A DNA stretch of 57,124 nt from a virus, in the IMG/VR virus record IMGVR_UViG_3300025051_000002, positions 1 through 57,124 of that record; one strand, 5' to 3'. A program made the translations under genes and the position numbers. The notes below the pieces were generated by a model. That model did no database searches. It had not been told where the DNA came from and saw only the letters and a list, made by a program, of their open reading frames with translations. Of the stretch, positions 22,208 through 31,681 are shown piece after piece (positions within the stretch are counted from its first letter, which is position 1; every line of letters starts with the position of its first letter).

Positions 22208-22966
22208 TTATTTTGTTTTTTTACGATTTGTTTTTGGCTTTACAACTTCAGACTCAACAGAAGTATTGTGCTCTTCGGTAACCAGTTGTTCTTCTTTAAG
22301 TTCGTCAACAAGTTCTTCTTCTGCTGCTGCTTTAGCTGCCTCTAAGGCAGCCCTAGCTCTGGTCATGAGATCTTCTTCTACCTCTTTCATAGCCATAGCT
22401 TCCGGAGACTTTTCCATAAAGTTTGAATCAAGTCCTTGCAGGAACAACATTACTTCGAAACGTGCTCTCATTGCTAGATCTTTATTCTTTGACTTTAAAA
22501 AAGCATCGTAGTTTTCCCACACCCTTTTACCATTAGCGTCTTTGGTAATACTTGAAGTTAGATGTTCCAGTCTGGAATCATCAGCCATCTGTTCACAGGT
22601 ATTTGATAACGGCCCGTTTAAACGTTGGTTCCATTGGAAGAGTTCTTCTCTGGCTATGGATACTTCTACCGCCAAGTTTCTTTTGTCTTCCATTGTTTCT
22701 GCTGAGTCAAGTTGGTCTATCTTGGAGCGTAGGTCTGCAATAAGCTCTTGGGCTCTTTGTTCGAACTCAGGACCAATAATGCCTCTACGCATAAGAATGT
22801 CTTGCATTTCTGCAGCAGTTGTTATGCCCTCTACCAAACATTTAGTGTATGTTTTGCTGTATTGCCAGTCGGCGCCGCGGATGTCTTCTGCGGTGGGGGA
22901 TGAGATAAAATATTCGGTGGTGCCATCAGCACCCTTGAAGTTACGATCTATGGTGTTATCGCTCAT
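22208..22966 (-). CDS. Tail assembly chaperone, upstream paralogue
   Basis: A 252-residue acidic protein between tail tube and tape measure. An N-terminal beta-rich segment is followed by a helix (EGITTAAEMQDILMRRGI), a coiled coil (about 70-115), a conserved VWENYDAFL, and an Ala/Glu-rich tail ending in a Lys-rich patch. AAAGGAG lies before the ATG. Position and similarity to the next gene indicate a lambda gpG-like chaperone role. A run of seven adenines near its 3' end looks slippery, but both shifted frames stop before reaching the next gene. Confidence 0.72.
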   Translation of the reverse strand: MSDNTIDRNFKGADGTTEYFISSPTAEDIRGADWQYSKTYTKCLVEGITTAAEMQDILMRRGIIGPEFEQRAQELIADLRSKIDQLDSAETMEDKRNLAVEVSIAREELFQWNQRLNGPLSNTCEQMADDSRLEHLTSSITKDANGKRVWENYDAFLKSKNKDLAMRARFEVMLFLQGLDSNFMEKSPEAMAMKEVEEDLMTRARAALEAAKAAAEEELVDELKEEQLVTEEHNTSVESEVVKPKTNRKKTK

Positions 22967-23007
22967 AATAAATACTCCTTTACCTTTAAATTAAAAACCT
23001 TAGCCTT

Positions 23008-23259
23008 TTACTTCCTATTATTTGAAACTTCTATAACATCCTCTGAATTGATTTTTAATACCATCTCGTATTGGTCTGATTTGTTTTTCAGATTCCTAAT
23101 ACAGTTATTACCAACTCTGAGGATTTTGGCTCTAAGTGCTTTGAACGTCCCTTGATGTTCACAAGCCACCTGAGCAAAGTCTAAAGCAGATTCAAATAGT
23201 CTTGTCACTTCTTTTTCTATTTCTCTTTTGAATCTATCCCTGCTCTTTAAATTATCCAT
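23008..23259 (-). CDS. Small helical protein between tail tube and chaperones
   Basis: An 83-residue, charged, mostly helical protein (MDNLKSRDRFKREIEKEV...). A longer frame exists upstream, but the ATG at 23259 is chosen because GGAGG and AAAGGA lie just before it, and the extra codons overlap the hairpin after the tail tube gene. No recognised domain. Position suggests a tail assembly factor. Confidence 0.6.
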   Translation of the reverse strand: MDNLKSRDRFKREIEKEVTRLFESALDFAQVACEHQGTFKALRAKILRVGNNCIRNLKNKSDQYEMVLKINSEDVIEVSNNRK

Positions 23260-23283
23260 TCCTTTAATCCTCCAAATATATAA

Positions 23284-23307
23284 GGGGTGAGGTATTACCC
23301 CCACCCC
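23284..23307 (-). terminator. Terminator-like hairpin after the tail tube gene
   Basis: The stem GGGGTG/CACCCC extends with GGT/ACC around a short bulge and an ATTA loop, followed on the minus strand by TTATATATTT. It fits a partial terminator below the abundant tail tube message. Confidence 0.5.
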
Positions 23308-23324
23308 TCCCAGTTAATTAAAAA

Positions 23325-24938
23325 TTAACCATTACGTCTTACTTTATAGTCGCCGGTAATATGTGTAATATCGATATCACCTTTAACTACATAAAGGTCA
23401 TTGGTTGATCTGAAACCAAAAGTCTGAGTCATATTAGCACCCATATCAAGTGTTGAGCCCTCATCAGTAATCTTAAGGTGTTCAACGATAATGGTTTTAA
23501 GTGCATACTCACGGTCGCCCGCAGCATATGTACCCATAACACCGTTATTCCAGTAATTCTGACCAATAAGATCGGAGCCGGCTCTAACAGTTCTAACATA
23601 ACCTGTACCCTTAGCTTCCTCATCGGTTTGAGCATAAACTTTAACAACAAGTTTAAGATCTTCAGAGGCCATAAGGTCAGCTAAATTGATGTCTTCCAAA
23701 GAGTCCGCATCAAACTCCGCAAGACGGTTGGCTACTTTTGACCAGTTCTCCAAGTCACCGGCTGTAGAATCTACAGTTACAGTGATAGGAATAGGCAGCG
23801 TAAGGGGTCTATCATAAGGCCCTAAATGACCAAGCTCTGATAGAGGCTCACGTGTAAGGTCAGAAGAAATAGTACAACCAGTCAAACGCCAAGCAATATC
23901 CCACTCAGCGGCATCATTGGCTACGATATAAACTGCAACCTGACCCTGACGAAGAGCGCCCAGAAAATCAGGCCTTGATGTAGCGTCAAGTACTTGGAAA
24001 TAAGTATTTTCGGTTGTATTGCCATAGCCATTGGCGGCGTACAACATTTCTAATCTGTCCCCAGCACCAAATGTAGTGCCTGTCGGAAAAGTAATTACAT
24101 GTCCTGTACTGTTATATACAAACTTAGACGCTCTAGCAGCTGCTTCTTCAGCCGCAGCTAAGGCAGCTACCTGTGCTTCAGTCATAACAGCTACATTTAC
24201 CATCTCGTTGGCGCTAGCATCGTACCAAGTTACCGCTGGAGAACCGTTATCATCTTTACGTAAGAACCCAGGGTTTGCCGATGAAAGCTCGGCTACTGCA
24301 TAAGCTCCAGCAGATAAAGTTGTGGAGGTCTCTGAACCGGTTGTAAAAGTGAAAGTATCCATGTTTACAAAGCGACCGGCATTCAGAAGCCACATCTTGT
24401 TATCGGTTTCAGCGCCGTAGTTCTCAGTAGCGTTAGCACCGGTGGTGTAACTAAATTCGAGGCTATTAACATAAACTTCGTCCATAAACAGAGTCTGATC
24501 TATGTTATTAGCAAGTGTACCAATAGAGCACTCGTCCTGAACAGGAGCCCAAATTGTAACACCGGGTAAGTTACCACATACGATTGAAAAGTCAGCCAGA
24601 GAAACACCATGTAGATAGGTGCTTGTTTCTGCAAGCTGAGTACCACTTACAACAACTAAATTACCATTTGTACTTGTAGCAGTAGCAGACATTGCTGCTT
24701 TTGCAGGTGAAACCTGTGCTAGTGTAGCCAGTGTTTTGACATCACCGAAGTCATTTGTGTTCAAGGTCACTGCCACTGCTGGAACGTCATCGACAACGTC
24801 AATGATATCCAGATGACCGAGTTCAAAAATATCTTCACTGGTAAATGTCGTGGTGCTTCCTAAAGATTGTACACGGTAAAGAACCTCACCGTTACACCAC
24901 ACCGATTGGCTCGCATAAATTATTCTATTCCTTGCCAT
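23325..24938 (-). CDS. Major tail tube protein
   Basis: A 537-residue, beta-rich, Ala/Thr/Gly-rich protein with GGAGG before its ATG. It starts MARNRIIYASQSVWCNGEVL, with recurring ELGHL/FELGHLD phrases near residues 40 and 360 that look like two copies of one tube-type domain. It sits immediately before the chaperones and tape measure, as major tail proteins do. No partner sheath or tube gene is nearby, so I read it as a siphovirus tube rather than a contractile sheath. Length exceeds a minimal tube protein, consistent with a duplicated or decorated domain. Confidence 0.72.
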   Translation of the reverse strand: MARNRIIYASQSVWCNGEVLYRVQSLGSTTTFTSEDIFELGHLDIIDVVDDVPAVAVTLNTNDFGDVKTLATLAQVSPAKAAMSATATSTNGNLVVVSGTQLAETSTYLHGVSLADFSIVCGNLPGVTIWAPVQDECSIGTLANNIDQTLFMDEVYVNSLEFSYTTGANATENYGAETDNKMWLLNAGRFVNMDTFTFTTGSETSTTLSAGAYAVAELSSANPGFLRKDDNGSPAVTWYDASANEMVNVAVMTEAQVAALAAAEEAAARASKFVYNSTGHVITFPTGTTFGAGDRLEMLYAANGYGNTTENTYFQVLDATSRPDFLGALRQGQVAVYIVANDAAEWDIAWRLTGCTISSDLTREPLSELGHLGPYDRPLTLPIPITVTVDSTAGDLENWSKVANRLAEFDADSLEDINLADLMASEDLKLVVKVYAQTDEEAKGTGYVRTVRAGSDLIGQNYWNNGVMGTYAAGDREYALKTIIVEHLKITDEGSTLDMGANMTQTFGFRSTNDLYVVKGDIDITHITGDYKVRRNG

Positions 24939-25165
24939 ATCGTTTTTTCCTCCTAGAAAATTAATTTTTTTGAAGACTTACTTTTAAATAAAGTGTAATT
25001 CTATAAATTTTTGGTTGGTATGTTTACTACTTCCTTTGTGTTTAATAAGAGCTGAGGCGGCCCTATGTTAAACCAAAGCCGTGTCCTCCCACATCCTGTG
25101 GGAAATTTAAAACTTCTACTATATCTTAATAGGTTAGTTAATTAGTATGTATATATAATTATTTA
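24939..25165 (-). other. Non-coding leader upstream of the tail tube gene
   Basis: A 227-nt gap with no open frame. It holds a short perfect hairpin (TCCCACA / TGTGGGA, about 25091-25107) and an AT-rich stretch before the tail tube ribosome site. The gap size and the high copy of tail tube protein make this a plausible promoter region, but I see no confident -35/-10 pair. Confidence 0.4.
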
Positions 25166-26044
25166 CTAACTACCATCAAGGTAAGAATACATATCTAACG
25201 ATATCTTACTCCGGTACGCATTTAAGTCACTCAACATTACTTGATCAACACCTCTTGACATTACTAATGGCAGATTAACGTGTCTTGATGTTACGTTATC
25301 AAAATATAAATTACTTACTCCTAATACTACTGATCTATCAAATAAATTAGTATCTTTATTAAGGTTGTATTTCCTATTATAGAATGTGCCATCGTAATCT
25401 AGTACAGACCCATCTGGAAAATCCATTAATGGTATACTTTTTAAATACAATGCGTTGTAAATAACTTCTACTATGTCATTACGTTCAGATGTGGATGAAG
25501 CAAAAACATGTATATCCACTTTTCTAGCATCTTTATGACCGCCACCTAATTGATAGCCAGTTTTATCTGTACCATTAATGTCAATGACAACTACTGGCGG
25601 ATCTTCTGCTTGTATAGCTGCCCACTCATCAACTATACCGGCGTAGTGCCAATAGTAGTCTACAGAATGAGGGGTCACGGTGCCTGACGTTACTATTCTA
25701 CCATCAACATAGTCTACTATATAGCTGTTTTCATCTATTATATTACCATTAATGTCATACACCACAACCCGCTCTGATTGTTCTCTAGTTGGGAGTCCTC
25801 TATAACAGTAAGGACTTGTACCGGATACAGTATCGAAATAAAGCCATCCTCGCCCGCGGGCGGTAGGTTTAGGTATCATCTCAGTCAACGCTTCGTACAC
25901 AAAACTGGTAGCTGAGGATATTTCTGGTATATATTCGAGAGGAATATTTTCTTCACGTTCAATAAAATCTACTAACACTATTTCTTTAAGATAGTGATAT
26001 AAACTTAGATCTTCTTTACGTAGCTTGGTCATTTCTGAACTCAT
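25166..26044 (-). CDS. Neck protein, tail terminator candidate
   Basis: A 292-residue protein whose ATG overlaps the preceding stop (TAAATGAG), with AGGAG upstream. Residues about 165-215 (KVDIHVFASSTSERNDIVEVI) resemble the alpha/beta core of tail terminators of the lambda gpU type, which cap the tube and join it to the head. The N-terminal half is beta-rich with Ig-like character (VVVYDINGNII). Its place two genes before the tube supports a neck role; the exact assignment is tentative. Confidence 0.5.
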   Translation of the reverse strand: MSSEMTKLRKEDLSLYHYLKEIVLVDFIEREENIPLEYIPEISSATSFVYEALTEMIPKPTARGRGWLYFDTVSGTSPYCYRGLPTREQSERVVVYDINGNIIDENSYIVDYVDGRIVTSGTVTPHSVDYYWHYAGIVDEWAAIQAEDPPVVVIDINGTDKTGYQLGGGHKDARKVDIHVFASSTSERNDIVEVIYNALYLKSIPLMDFPDGSVLDYDGTFYNRKYNLNKDTNLFDRSVVLGVSNLYFDNVTSRHVNLPLVMSRGVDQVMLSDLNAYRSKISLDMYSYLDGS

Positions 26045-26683
26045 TTAATAAACCTCTCCTAGCTTTAATTGCGCATCTATTACTGCTTCTTTTATCCACA
26101 GAGGTAATTGTATAGCAACATAATCATTTACATCTTTAAATATATCCATAGGTCCAGCGTTAGAAAAAGGGTACATAACAAAATTAGTTTTTAACTCTTT
26201 TTCTTTACTTCTAATAAAAGCATTATATTTTAATAAATATATCTTTTCCTTAGCGGACAAAGAACTATCGGCTACGTGCTCTGTTACACCACTTTTGCCG
26301 AATATTTTAGCATATTGATCACCATTAACTTCAACATATTGTCCTACTATACCTTCTAATATATTTTCTATAACCCTTAATTTACCACTAAAATCAAAGT
26401 TGGACATATCAGGAACAGTAAAAGATACCTGTCCATTGGTAACTGTTACGTATTCAAAGTTATCTAATCGGGCTATAAAATCTTCAATATAATCTTCAGG
26501 CCTAGTTTTACTACGCTTATCTGTAACCACATTAGTTAGCTGTTGAGAGTAAGAGTCCACAATAACATCTTTAACCTCATCTATCCTAGAAGTCAGTTTA
26601 AAGAACAGTTCTTTTTCTATAATATTCTCAAATTTATACGCTATTTCATGTGCGGATTTAATTACTTTTAATGGTGCTGCCAT
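26045..26683 (-). CDS. Neck or tail-completion protein of unknown family
   Basis: A 212-residue helical protein (MAAPLKVIKSAHEIAYKFENI). Its ATG overlaps the previous stop as TAATG, showing tight coupling within a neck operon. No diagnostic motif is visible. Position between a Cys-rich connector and the terminator candidate suggests a head-tail joining role. Confidence 0.5.
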   Translation of the reverse strand: MAAPLKVIKSAHEIAYKFENIIEKELFFKLTSRIDEVKDVIVDSYSQQLTNVVTDKRSKTRPEDYIEDFIARLDNFEYVTVTNGQVSFTVPDMSNFDFSGKLRVIENILEGIVGQYVEVNGDQYAKIFGKSGVTEHVADSSLSAKEKIYLLKYNAFIRSKEKELKTNFVMYPFSNAGPMDIFKDVNDYVAIQLPLWIKEAVIDAQLKLGEVY

Positions 26684-27282
26684 TATGTGTAGTCCTTAAT
26701 TATCTCAGTAGTGTCTACTTTGGGCTTGTCAGTAGTAAAAGCAGTAATGATTAATAAAGATTGATTACCCAAGCCTCTTAATAACGGAGGTTTTGATAAT
26801 TTACAGTCTACTCCATCTACTATAATTTTAACACAATTTTTAAATAAATCAAAGTATTTAGGATCTGTTTTTAGTTGTACTATCGTAGACCCTTCTGTGC
26901 CCGCTGGGGTGTATGTCATCGTATTACCAAAACCGCTAGCGGATGGGTCCCAAGTAATTAAGCAGTCTGCCCAAGCCCTACGTTGTGTTTCCAAAAATCC
27001 TTTACCAGTACAAACTGGACACCTACCACGTAAAAAGTATTTATAGTGTATGGTGACATTACCAGCAGCTTCCCACTCTGCTTGTTTAGCCAAAGCTTCT
27101 AAGGGTGTCCAAGAGCACTTGCCAGTACTTGAATCAGTCATTTTATCATAGTAGCAATTTGTACATTCTGATTTTATTGGCTGTTTATACACCTGTACTT
27201 TACGTGATAAGCCTTTAATTACATTACGTATTGCTTTCTGGTACCTATCTTTTGTAAAGGATTTAATGCGGTTATCTTTCAT
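26683..27282 (-). CDS. Cys-rich neck protein, probable zinc binder
   Basis: A 199-residue protein with CTNCYYD, GKCSW and CPVCTGKGFLE between residues about 40 and 100, giving two CxxC knuckles plus an extra Cys suited to zinc. Proteins with a CxNCYYD...CPVCxGKG pattern recur in head-tail connector regions of large phages. The C-terminus is beta-rich (VIVDGVDCKL). It overlaps the next gene by one base. I propose a connector role from context only. Confidence 0.55.
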   Translation of the reverse strand: MKDNRIKSFTKDRYQKAIRNVIKGLSRKVQVYKQPIKSECTNCYYDKMTDSSTGKCSWTPLEALAKQAEWEAAGNVTIHYKYFLRGRCPVCTGKGFLETQRRAWADCLITWDPSASGFGNTMTYTPAGTEGSTIVQLKTDPKYFDLFKNCVKIIVDGVDCKLSKPPLLRGLGNQSLLIITAFTTDKPKVDTTEIIKDYT

Positions 27283-27328
27283 TACTTAATTTCCCAAAAG
27301 TTTAAGTATGTAGTATTAATGTTTGTCA

Positions 27329-28291
27329 TTAATCGATCCTTACTCCACCAATACCTAACATTCTTACTGAATGTATGGCGTCATCTAAACGTTTTCTTAT
27401 TGCATCCAATAATTCTTTTCTAGCCCGTATACCAGGTGATGGGTCATACTTAGAATTTTCATCAGTTATTATTGCACCATCCTCACTTACGTAATCCCAG
27501 GTTTCTGACATTAGTAAATCATAAGCACAAGCCAGCATGTATATTTCCGCATTAGCGTTGGCTGCTGTTAACGGAGGAGGCGGGGGTGTGTTATCATAGG
27601 CTTCCATAATTTCTCTGTCTGACCATCTAAATGTGTAATACCAGATGTCTACCCCGCTTTGAATCATACGCCCACCTGATATAACAGTAACAGGAGTGTC
27701 AATATAACCATTAAATCTTAAATACCTATAACCATTTATGGAGGGATTGGCAGTTTCTGTATATTGCACCCCGTTCATATTTACAAAAGCGGGCCAGCCT
27801 TTTTCATCCAGCACGTAAGTCCGGCCATCCGGCATTATAGAGGATTCTGCCTCATCACCATATTCCCTGTCTAAACCTATGGGGTCACCTATAAGTAAAC
27901 GTATACGTTTTATTATTAACTGATCTGCTGTACCATATTCGATCTCAGGAGGATAGGCCGGGTCGTAGTATAAATCTTGTGCCTCTCCAAGTATAGGGTC
28001 TGTCCAACCACTTACTGACCCGGTAGATGAGCTATAGTATCTAGATGTATACCAATCCGCAGCTGCTCCACTTGGGTCCATAAAGTAGTATTGACTATAT
28101 TGTGGTAGTAATATAATCTCATCTGTATCAGTAATATTACTTATCTGGTCTGTACCAGATACAGCAGTGTAGTATGTAACATCAACAGGCGTCTGTGGTA
28201 TGCCTATACCAGAGTAACGCATTAGCTGTATTCTATCAAATACTGATAATATTGTGGCTATGGAATCTAGCGTAAAGGTGAGATTGATCAT
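27329..28291 (-). CDS. Head-tail connector-like structural protein
   Basis: A 320-residue protein starting with ATG behind GGAGG embedded in the end of the preceding homing-endonuclease gene. The middle contains IIKRIRLLIGDP, resembling the helical opening of adaptor proteins. A beta region around residues 200-225 and a long C-terminal helical segment rich in Asp/Arg follow. A run of five prolines near residue 240 separates them. It opens the neck gene block. Function is inferred from order. Confidence 0.5.
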   Translation of the reverse strand: MINLTFTLDSIATILSVFDRIQLMRYSGIGIPQTPVDVTYYTAVSGTDQISNITDTDEIILLPQYSQYYFMDPSGAAADWYTSRYYSSSTGSVSGWTDPILGEAQDLYYDPAYPPEIEYGTADQLIIKRIRLLIGDPIGLDREYGDEAESSIMPDGRTYVLDEKGWPAFVNMNGVQYTETANPSINGYRYLRFNGYIDTPVTVISGGRMIQSGVDIWYYTFRWSDREIMEAYDNTPPPPPLTAANANAEIYMLACAYDLLMSETWDYVSEDGAIITDENSKYDPSPGIRARKELLDAIRKRLDDAIHSVRMLGIGGVRID

Positions 28292-29035
28292 TTAATCCTC
28301 CAAATAACTACATTTATAATTCTTATGTTGGTTTCTGTTACCCTTGGCGCATGACACCATATGGGCCGGGTTAAGTTTATGCTCCCTACAAAAAGACGCT
28401 AAACAGTCTATAAGTATAATTTCGCCTGTAGGTGTCTCTATACTGTATTTCTTGGCATTTGGATTTAAAGCCCCAATAAATCTACCTTTTAATGTAGTAG
28501 CTATTTTACTTTTAGTTTCATTATGTCTTGGTTTACCATAATTAGGGTTGTTAGCCCCAACATACATCCCAGAGTTCTTCCTTGTTTCTGACATCTTTCT
28601 TTTGGCGGACTCTGTATGTTTTCTGCCTTTTTTAGACGCACTAATCTTTTGTCTGGCTTCTTCTGATAGAATGTTACCGTAAGCGGGATGATCGGAGCCT
28701 TTTAATCCGTACATTGCATTTAACTCGCCTACAGCCCCTATACTATTAGTTCCACCTTCAGTCATATTGTACCCTTTGTTAAAACTATTATACTCATTTA
28801 TATAGTATATTTCCTTTTCATTCAGCGCTTCTTTATTATAAGCACTATCTAACTTAGACCAAATAAAATTGGCCGGGCCGTGTTTTAATAAAGCTTGATA
28901 CAGTTTATACGATTTACGTTTCATGGCATTTAAATGTTGTGTTTTACGTCTTGCCAAAGTATGCGTAGTTTGACCTATATATACTTTACCATTAATTACA
29001 TTAGTTACTTTATATATTATACCGTAAATATTCAT
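28292..29035 (-). CDS. GIY-YIG homing endonuclease with NUMOD motifs
   Basis: A 247-residue free-standing endonuclease. The GIY-YIG domain is complete: GIIYKVTNVINGKVYIGQT at 5-23, ARRKTQH with the catalytic Arg, and NEKEIYYINEY with the catalytic Glu. Several DNA-binding NUMOD3-like repeats follow (NAMYG, HPAYG, EEARQKISASKKG, NPNYGKPRHNETKSKI), then a C-terminal module with LASFCREHKL. It sits between an adhesin and a neck gene and supplies the ribosome site of the next gene, so it inserted without breaking it. Such genes spread by cutting unoccupied sites and carry no virion function. Confidence 0.93.
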   Translation of the reverse strand: MNIYGIIYKVTNVINGKVYIGQTTHTLARRKTQHLNAMKRKSYKLYQALLKHGPANFIWSKLDSAYNKEALNEKEIYYINEYNSFNKGYNMTEGGTNSIGAVGELNAMYGLKGSDHPAYGNILSEEARQKISASKKGRKHTESAKRKMSETRKNSGMYVGANNPNYGKPRHNETKSKIATTLKGRFIGALNPNAKKYSIETPTGEIILIDCLASFCREHKLNPAHMVSCAKGNRNQHKNYKCSYLED

Positions 29036-29042
29036 AATATAC

Positions 29043-31262
29043 CTATAAATTTGTAGGCCATGGAAACACTACATTAGTTTTTTGTACACGCATACTAGGT
29101 TTAATTTCTATTGCTTGCGTTGACTTTTCACCAACCTCATGAGCATGTGTCTCAGGATCTTTTACGGCAACAACCCTGGTTATTACAGAACCTATACCCA
29201 TTATCACGTCATCTAAATAGATACTTAAAGGCCTGGTGGCTTTAAATTCTATCTCATCTATATACACCTCGGTCATATTAAAAGAATCAAACGGTATATA
29301 GATTCTTTGCCATTCTTCTATCAAACTACTGTTTAAATAATGCCTTAAACTTACGGCATTACCATTAATACTGCCTACACTTTTTAAAGTAACTTCTATG
29401 TCCGCAGCTGCTGACCATTCTTGTAGGTTTAATTGCACCGCTATTAAGTCATACTCCTCAGTACTTATTGGGGGACCTATACGTATAAAACTAAATGAAC
29501 TATTGGTTAACATACCAGAAGCGTCTAAACCATTTGTTCCTGATTTCATGGCATCCGGTGATTCTACACCAAAACCACTATGCAACCAGTCGCCCCCTAT
29601 ATCTGCTACGCCAGTACCATTCCAAATATAGTAGTAGGCCTCTGTTGGACAAACAACATCAATTTCTTGTAATAAACTGTCATTAGTTGTTGTGCCTGTA
29701 CCATGTACATAGCCTATTATTCTATAAGAGCCTAATGAGGTAAAACATACCTTTTTTTCTTTTTGCTCTAAGCCTACAGGGCTCTCCCATGTTAGTTCCC
29801 AAGAACCCTCATTATCTTTATACACTTCCCAATGATAGCCTGTCGTTGTTCCATCAGAAGAAGTACCAGTTATTTCTAATAAATAGTAGCATTCTACTGT
29901 GGTAATAGTAACATTTGTAGTAAATACCACATCATAACTTATAGTAGTGGTTTGGTTGTACCAACCATCATTCCAATAGGCTGTTAATGTCACAATACCA
30001 GAATCTATCTGCGGGGTGTATTCAAAAACGTAGTCATGAGTGACATTGGTCGCTGTTGTTAAGTCCCCATCTTCATTATATATCCAAGTATATCTATAAC
30101 CATTTGGAGTATAAGTACCTACCCTATCGTAAGAAGTAGTTGTGTTAAGAAACTGCGCTTCTTCCGCAACTGTAACTTGGGCGGGAAACTGTGTAAAATC
30201 TACTAAGGGTCCGCCGAATAATCCTTGCTCTATTGGTATACTATAACTTATTACATGATCTTCAAAGTAGTCATTCCAATGTATATCTATACTTATTGTG
30301 TGTGTTCCTGGATTAGTAAAAGCACCTAATACGTTTGATTGTCCATACCAAGAAGTACCTAACCCCTCTGTATGGCTTATCACATCGTCTCTATTAGCAG
30401 AAACCAAAGTAGTTGTTGAACCAAAGGCCCCTGTGTCAATTATAGCCCAGTCTATACTAATTATTCTATTGTCTACATCAGTACCTGTATATTCAAATGT
30501 TACTGGTGTATTTGGGTCCAATACAACACCTGATACTGCCTGATGACATGTTATAGCTGGAACAGGGGCATGATATAATATCTGTATACTTTTGGTGTCA
30601 CTTGTTACTGTGGCACATTCATCTTCTATATTTATATCTACATTATATATACCAGCAGTAGCCCATTGGTGTGTGGAGGATGCTACACCAGAAAGGTCTA
30701 ATGTACTTGCTGTGTCGCCCCAAAAATAATCAGTATTTGTTATGGTATTTACTAATTGTATGTTTTCTCCATAACGGGTTCGCCAATGATTCATAGTGAC
30801 GCCATTAAAATCCCAACTATGCACGTCATAAGAAGTGTTGGTAGTGGTATAATTAGTATTAACTAAACCCGTGGTTGGTAAACTCCATACAAGATTAGGT
30901 GCTATATTACTTTTTACTTGTATATCTAACGTATACACTGAACTACCATCTAAGGTAATTTCTGTTGCGCTCCATTGTTCTAGTAAAGAGCAGTCAGCAT
31001 TTCTATCAGTAGTTGTGCCTTTCCAAAAAACTATTATTACTTTTGCATTATTTAGTGCCGCACCTTCTTGCCCTAAAAAAGCTTGATCTCCTAAATTAAA
31101 ACTCCAATAAGAAGTAGATTCACAAATTCTAACATCATTCCACGTGGAAGCTGATGAAGCGGTACCATTGTTATAAAAGTATGCTTGGTATTTTATGGTA
31201 GCCCCTGATAAAGTAGCGTCCTCTAAGTAGGAAAAACCATTTATAGTAATGTTTAAAGCCAT
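29043..31262 (-). CDS. Large adhesin with PKD/Ig-like domains
   Basis: A 739-residue, Thr/Ser/Asn-rich beta protein. Repeated PKD-type phrases are visible, for example HQWATAGIYNVDINIED around residues 205-221 and related stretches near 330 and 430, each with a W-x-F or G-x-Y-x-V core. The C-terminal third resembles a carbohydrate-binding jelly roll (a YLDDVIMG strand). It is part of the virion fibre block and probably binds surface glycans. The last residues end in PWPTNL. Confidence 0.65.
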   Translation of the reverse strand: MALNITINGFSYLEDATLSGATIKYQAYFYNNGTASSASTWNDVRICESTSYWSFNLGDQAFLGQEGAALNNAKVIIVFWKGTTTDRNADCSLLEQWSATEITLDGSSVYTLDIQVKSNIAPNLVWSLPTTGLVNTNYTTTNTSYDVHSWDFNGVTMNHWRTRYGENIQLVNTITNTDYFWGDTASTLDLSGVASSTHQWATAGIYNVDINIEDECATVTSDTKSIQILYHAPVPAITCHQAVSGVVLDPNTPVTFEYTGTDVDNRIISIDWAIIDTGAFGSTTTLVSANRDDVISHTEGLGTSWYGQSNVLGAFTNPGTHTISIDIHWNDYFEDHVISYSIPIEQGLFGGPLVDFTQFPAQVTVAEEAQFLNTTTSYDRVGTYTPNGYRYTWIYNEDGDLTTATNVTHDYVFEYTPQIDSGIVTLTAYWNDGWYNQTTTISYDVVFTTNVTITTVECYYLLEITGTSSDGTTTGYHWEVYKDNEGSWELTWESPVGLEQKEKKVCFTSLGSYRIIGYVHGTGTTTNDSLLQEIDVVCPTEAYYYIWNGTGVADIGGDWLHSGFGVESPDAMKSGTNGLDASGMLTNSSFSFIRIGPPISTEEYDLIAVQLNLQEWSAAADIEVTLKSVGSINGNAVSLRHYLNSSLIEEWQRIYIPFDSFNMTEVYIDEIEFKATRPLSIYLDDVIMGIGSVITRVVAVKDPETHAHEVGEKSTQAIEIKPSMRVQKTNVVFPWPTNL

Positions 31263-31681
31263 TATTCACCCCAAACTATTTCCATAGAAATAGTATTCAA
31301 TGACTTTATCCAAAAACCAGAAATCTCCTCGTTATCTCCATCCACAGTTACTAATTGAAAATTATGCGGACTACTTTCTGGAGTAACGCCTACAATATAT
31401 GAATAGAATGCCTGCACATCCCCTATATAAGTATTACATACTTCTACTTTATTAGCACCATAAAGATCAATAATCTGATCTATTACATAATTTTTAATTT
31501 TGGCCGTAGTAATCCCATCATGAATGTGTTTATGCTCAGCAACCGACCAGTAACCTTGGCGAACAGGGATAGATATGAGTTGCCACCCTGGCTCTAGCTC
31601 AATCGTGCCGTGCCCTACACTTGATATACTTTCTGCCGGAGCTAGCTGGTAACCGGCCCAAGATTGGTACCGCATATCCAT
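31262..31681 (-). CDS. Small structural protein of the fibre block
   Basis: A 139-residue beta-rich protein (MDMRYQSWAGYQLAPAESI) with GGAGGG upstream; its stop overlaps the start of the adhesin gene (TAATG). It contains WQLISIPVRQGYW, typical of beta-sandwich phage fibre accessory domains. Probably a fibre or adhesin partner. Confidence 0.5.
   Translation of the reverse strand: MDMRYQSWAGYQLAPAESISSVGHGTIELEPGWQLISIPVRQGYWSVAEHKHIHDGITTAKIKNYVIDQIIDLYGANKVEVCNTYIGDVQAFYSYIVGVTPESSPHNFQLVTVDGDNEEISGFWIKSLNTISMEIVWGE

Noticed and set aside
22146-22225. Programmed ribosomal frameshift at the seven-adenine run ending the first chaperone gene
   Set aside because: Both the -1 and +1 frames hit a stop before the second chaperone start, and that gene has its own ATG and ribosome site.
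23325-24938. Contractile tail sheath
   Set aside because: No small tube gene follows, and the next genes are chaperones and tape measure; a long siphovirus tube protein fits better.
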